From Fischerella sp. JS2 (lineage in GTDB: Bacteria > Cyanobacteriota > Cyanobacteriia > Cyanobacteriales > Nostocaceae), in the NCBI RefSeq assembly GCF_032393985.1, contig NZ_CP135918.1:558001-622000 (forward strand): a stretch of DNA of 64,000 nucleotides. The letters run 5' to 3'. Within the stretch, counting starts at the first letter, position 1; each line of letters begins with the position of its first letter. The translations under genes were made by a program, and so were the position numbers. This document shows, piece after piece, positions 62,971-64,000 of this stretch. The notes beneath the pieces are model-generated. The model saw nothing but the letters and a program-made list of their open reading frames with translations, was not told the origin of the DNA and made no database searches.

Positions 62971-63042
62971 TAATTAAAAAATTAATTAATACTTGACACT
63001 ATAAACTATACTGATACATACTAATTAAAAAATTAATTAATA
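62971..63042. promoter_or_regulatory. Promoter with duplicated AT-rich operator-like motif
   Basis: A 21-base motif starting TAATTAAAAAATTAATTAAT occurs at 62971-62991 and at 63022-63042, 51 bp apart. Between them lie TTGACA (62993-62998) and, after 16 bases, TACATA (63015-63020), a plausible sigma-70 promoter for the oxygenase. TGATACAT is also duplicated. The pair of motifs is a good candidate for the TetR-type regulator's operators. Confidence 0.6.
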
Positions 63043-63055
63043 AAAGGATAATCAA

Positions 63056-64000
63056 ATGAAATCTATGCTGTCTGGCGCTCCCTGGTTAATGGCACATAAA
63101 TCAATGTTGGAGATTAATAAGCCGAAAAAATTTTCTCTCTACGGCTCAGACTATGTCCTGTGGAAAGATGCAACAGGTAAAATTAACGCCTTACCAAACG
63201 CCTGTCCCCATATGGGAGCAATGTTATCAGAAGGTTGGTGTGAGCAAAAAAAAGATAAAAGTAGCGTAGTAGTTTGTCCGTTTCACGCCTTAGAATTTGA
63301 CAGTGAAGGTTGCACTATTTTGCCTGGTTCAAAAAAGAAAACCTTATCACAACTGCAACCATTGGAGTTAATTATTCAAGGAGATTTTATTTGGTCTTAT
63401 GGTGGACAAGAACCAAAAGCACAAATTCCTAATATTTTAAATAAAATTGCTGTTGAGTATGACTTTATCGGTTATACAGCAGACACAAGCGTCAAGACAG
63501 ATTTACTGTCTATGCTGCTGAATATGCATGACTATAACCATCAAAATGGTACTCATCGTCCTCTTTTTCGGATCACAGAAGTAAACTTTGATCAATTTAT
63601 CGATAACGGGCATGAATCTCACGCTTTTTATAATATGCCAACAGCACCGACAAACTTAGGTGCAAAAATTAAAAAGCCAGATTTGCTGTTATTACCAAAA
63701 GAACTGAAAGCGCATTTAGAAAATCACTTTCCGTCTTTAGTCATTTTTCATGGTGAAACAGCGATTGGTAAAGTAGCCCAATGCCATTTATTTATCCCAG
63801 AATCACAAATGCGAACACGTACATATATATTAATGTTTGGAAAACCTAAACATCCAGTATTTAAAATATTTAGTAAAAGTATTCTTAACTTTGCCAAAGT
63901 TGTTGTCGAACAAGATACAGATATTTTGCAAAAAATTTATCCAAATACTCCTCAGAAAATTAAGCTTAATAACGAAGTTGGGATGGATTGGGTAAGACGA
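63056..64000 (+). CDS. Rieske-type aromatic-ring oxygenase (N-terminal 315 residues, cut by window edge)
   Basis: The frame from ATG 63056 (after AAAAGGATAATCAA) stays open to the edge. The Rieske 2Fe-2S ligands are Cys50, His52 (NACPHMG) and Cys74, His77 (VCPFHAL). DYNHQNGTH supplies the mononuclear iron residues Asp159, His162 and His167. Overall layout resembles cyanobacterial and plant enzymes of the PAO/Tic55/CAO group and dioxygenases; the substrate is unknown. It is divergent from a TetR regulator, typical of inducible oxygenases. Confidence 0.88.
   Translation, partial: MKSMLSGAPWLMAHKSMLEINKPKKFSLYGSDYVLWKDATGKINALPNACPHMGAMLSEGWCEQKKDKSSVVVCPFHALEFDSEGCTILPGSKKKTLSQLQPLELIIQGDFIWSYGGQEPKAQIPNILNKIAVEYDFIGYTADTSVKTDLLSMLLNMHDYNHQNGTHRPLFRITEVNFDQFIDNGHESHAFYNMPTAPTNLGAKIKKPDLLLLPKELKAHLENHFPSLVIFHGETAIGKVAQCHLFIPESQMRTRTYILMFGKPKHPVFKIFSKSILNFAKVVVEQDTDILQKIYPNTPQKIKLNNEVGMDWVRR

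Overview
The window looks like chromosome from a filamentous, Nostocales-type cyanobacterium. The evidence is the dense scatter of HIP1 octamers (GCGATCGC), the very numerous short tandem repeats and small palindromes between genes, and cyanobacterial marker genes: PxcA/CemA, a Tic20-like protein, a neutral/alkaline invertase, an SPFH/prohibitin protein, ferredoxin-type IspG, and LexA with a cyanobacterial RGTAC-type box. No heterocyst or photosystem gene is present, so the genus cannot be fixed.

Layout. 1-10440 is mostly housekeeping: a cut isochorismatase-family gene, ispG, a C-terminal processing protease, a phytochelatin-synthase-like protein, an SPFH protein, a histidine phosphatase, glucokinase, a small secreted protein and a neutral invertase. 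10441-12223 is an AT-rich gene desert holding one of two copies of a 123-bp MITE. 12224-20025 holds a hypothetical protein, lysS, and a small conflict-type locus of two unknown proteins plus a TPR-CHAT protease gene that is broken by two stop codons and a MITE. 20116-28295 holds yebC, a UbiH-type hydroxylase, a large cyanobacterial unknown, an NqrB/RnfD-like membrane protein, a polysaccharide deacetylase and an Xre regulator.

28820-33920 is the most striking part. Four almost identical genes at an exact 454-bp pitch, a fifth diverged copy and a sixth distant one encode small secreted Q/N/G-rich two-repeat proteins that resemble curlin. Four further secreted proteins follow. I read this as an extracellular fibre or matrix locus with a divergent Xre regulator; the function is inferred.

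33961-41827 holds a PIN protein, MltA, PxcA, a large P-loop protein, tRNA-Thr(UGU), argF and lexA with its own operator. 41977-46018 is a candidate defence module: an SF2 helicase, a 57-residue protein and a DndD/Rad50-like ATPase, the last two translationally coupled, without the DNA-sulfur-modification enzymes that would normally go with such proteins. 46180-62126 is again mainly core metabolism and translation (ispE, rsmA, argG, rpsF, glyA, cinA, proB) with DedA, Tic20, STAS, DUF2993 and DUF4278 proteins, plus a two-gene small-protein cassette (DUF6888/DUF6887-like) whose first gene has an in-frame TGA. The window ends with a TetR regulator divergent from a Rieske oxygenase that runs off the edge; the promoter between them carries a duplicated AT-rich motif.

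Several dispersed repeat families thread the window: a 30-bp hairpin around GTACAGACGCG (eight copies), a GTGTAGACGCG family (five copies), (CCCCATCT)n-type tandem repeats and TAACTAC/CCAATGA-type heptamers. In at least three genes these repeats have become part of the reading frame.
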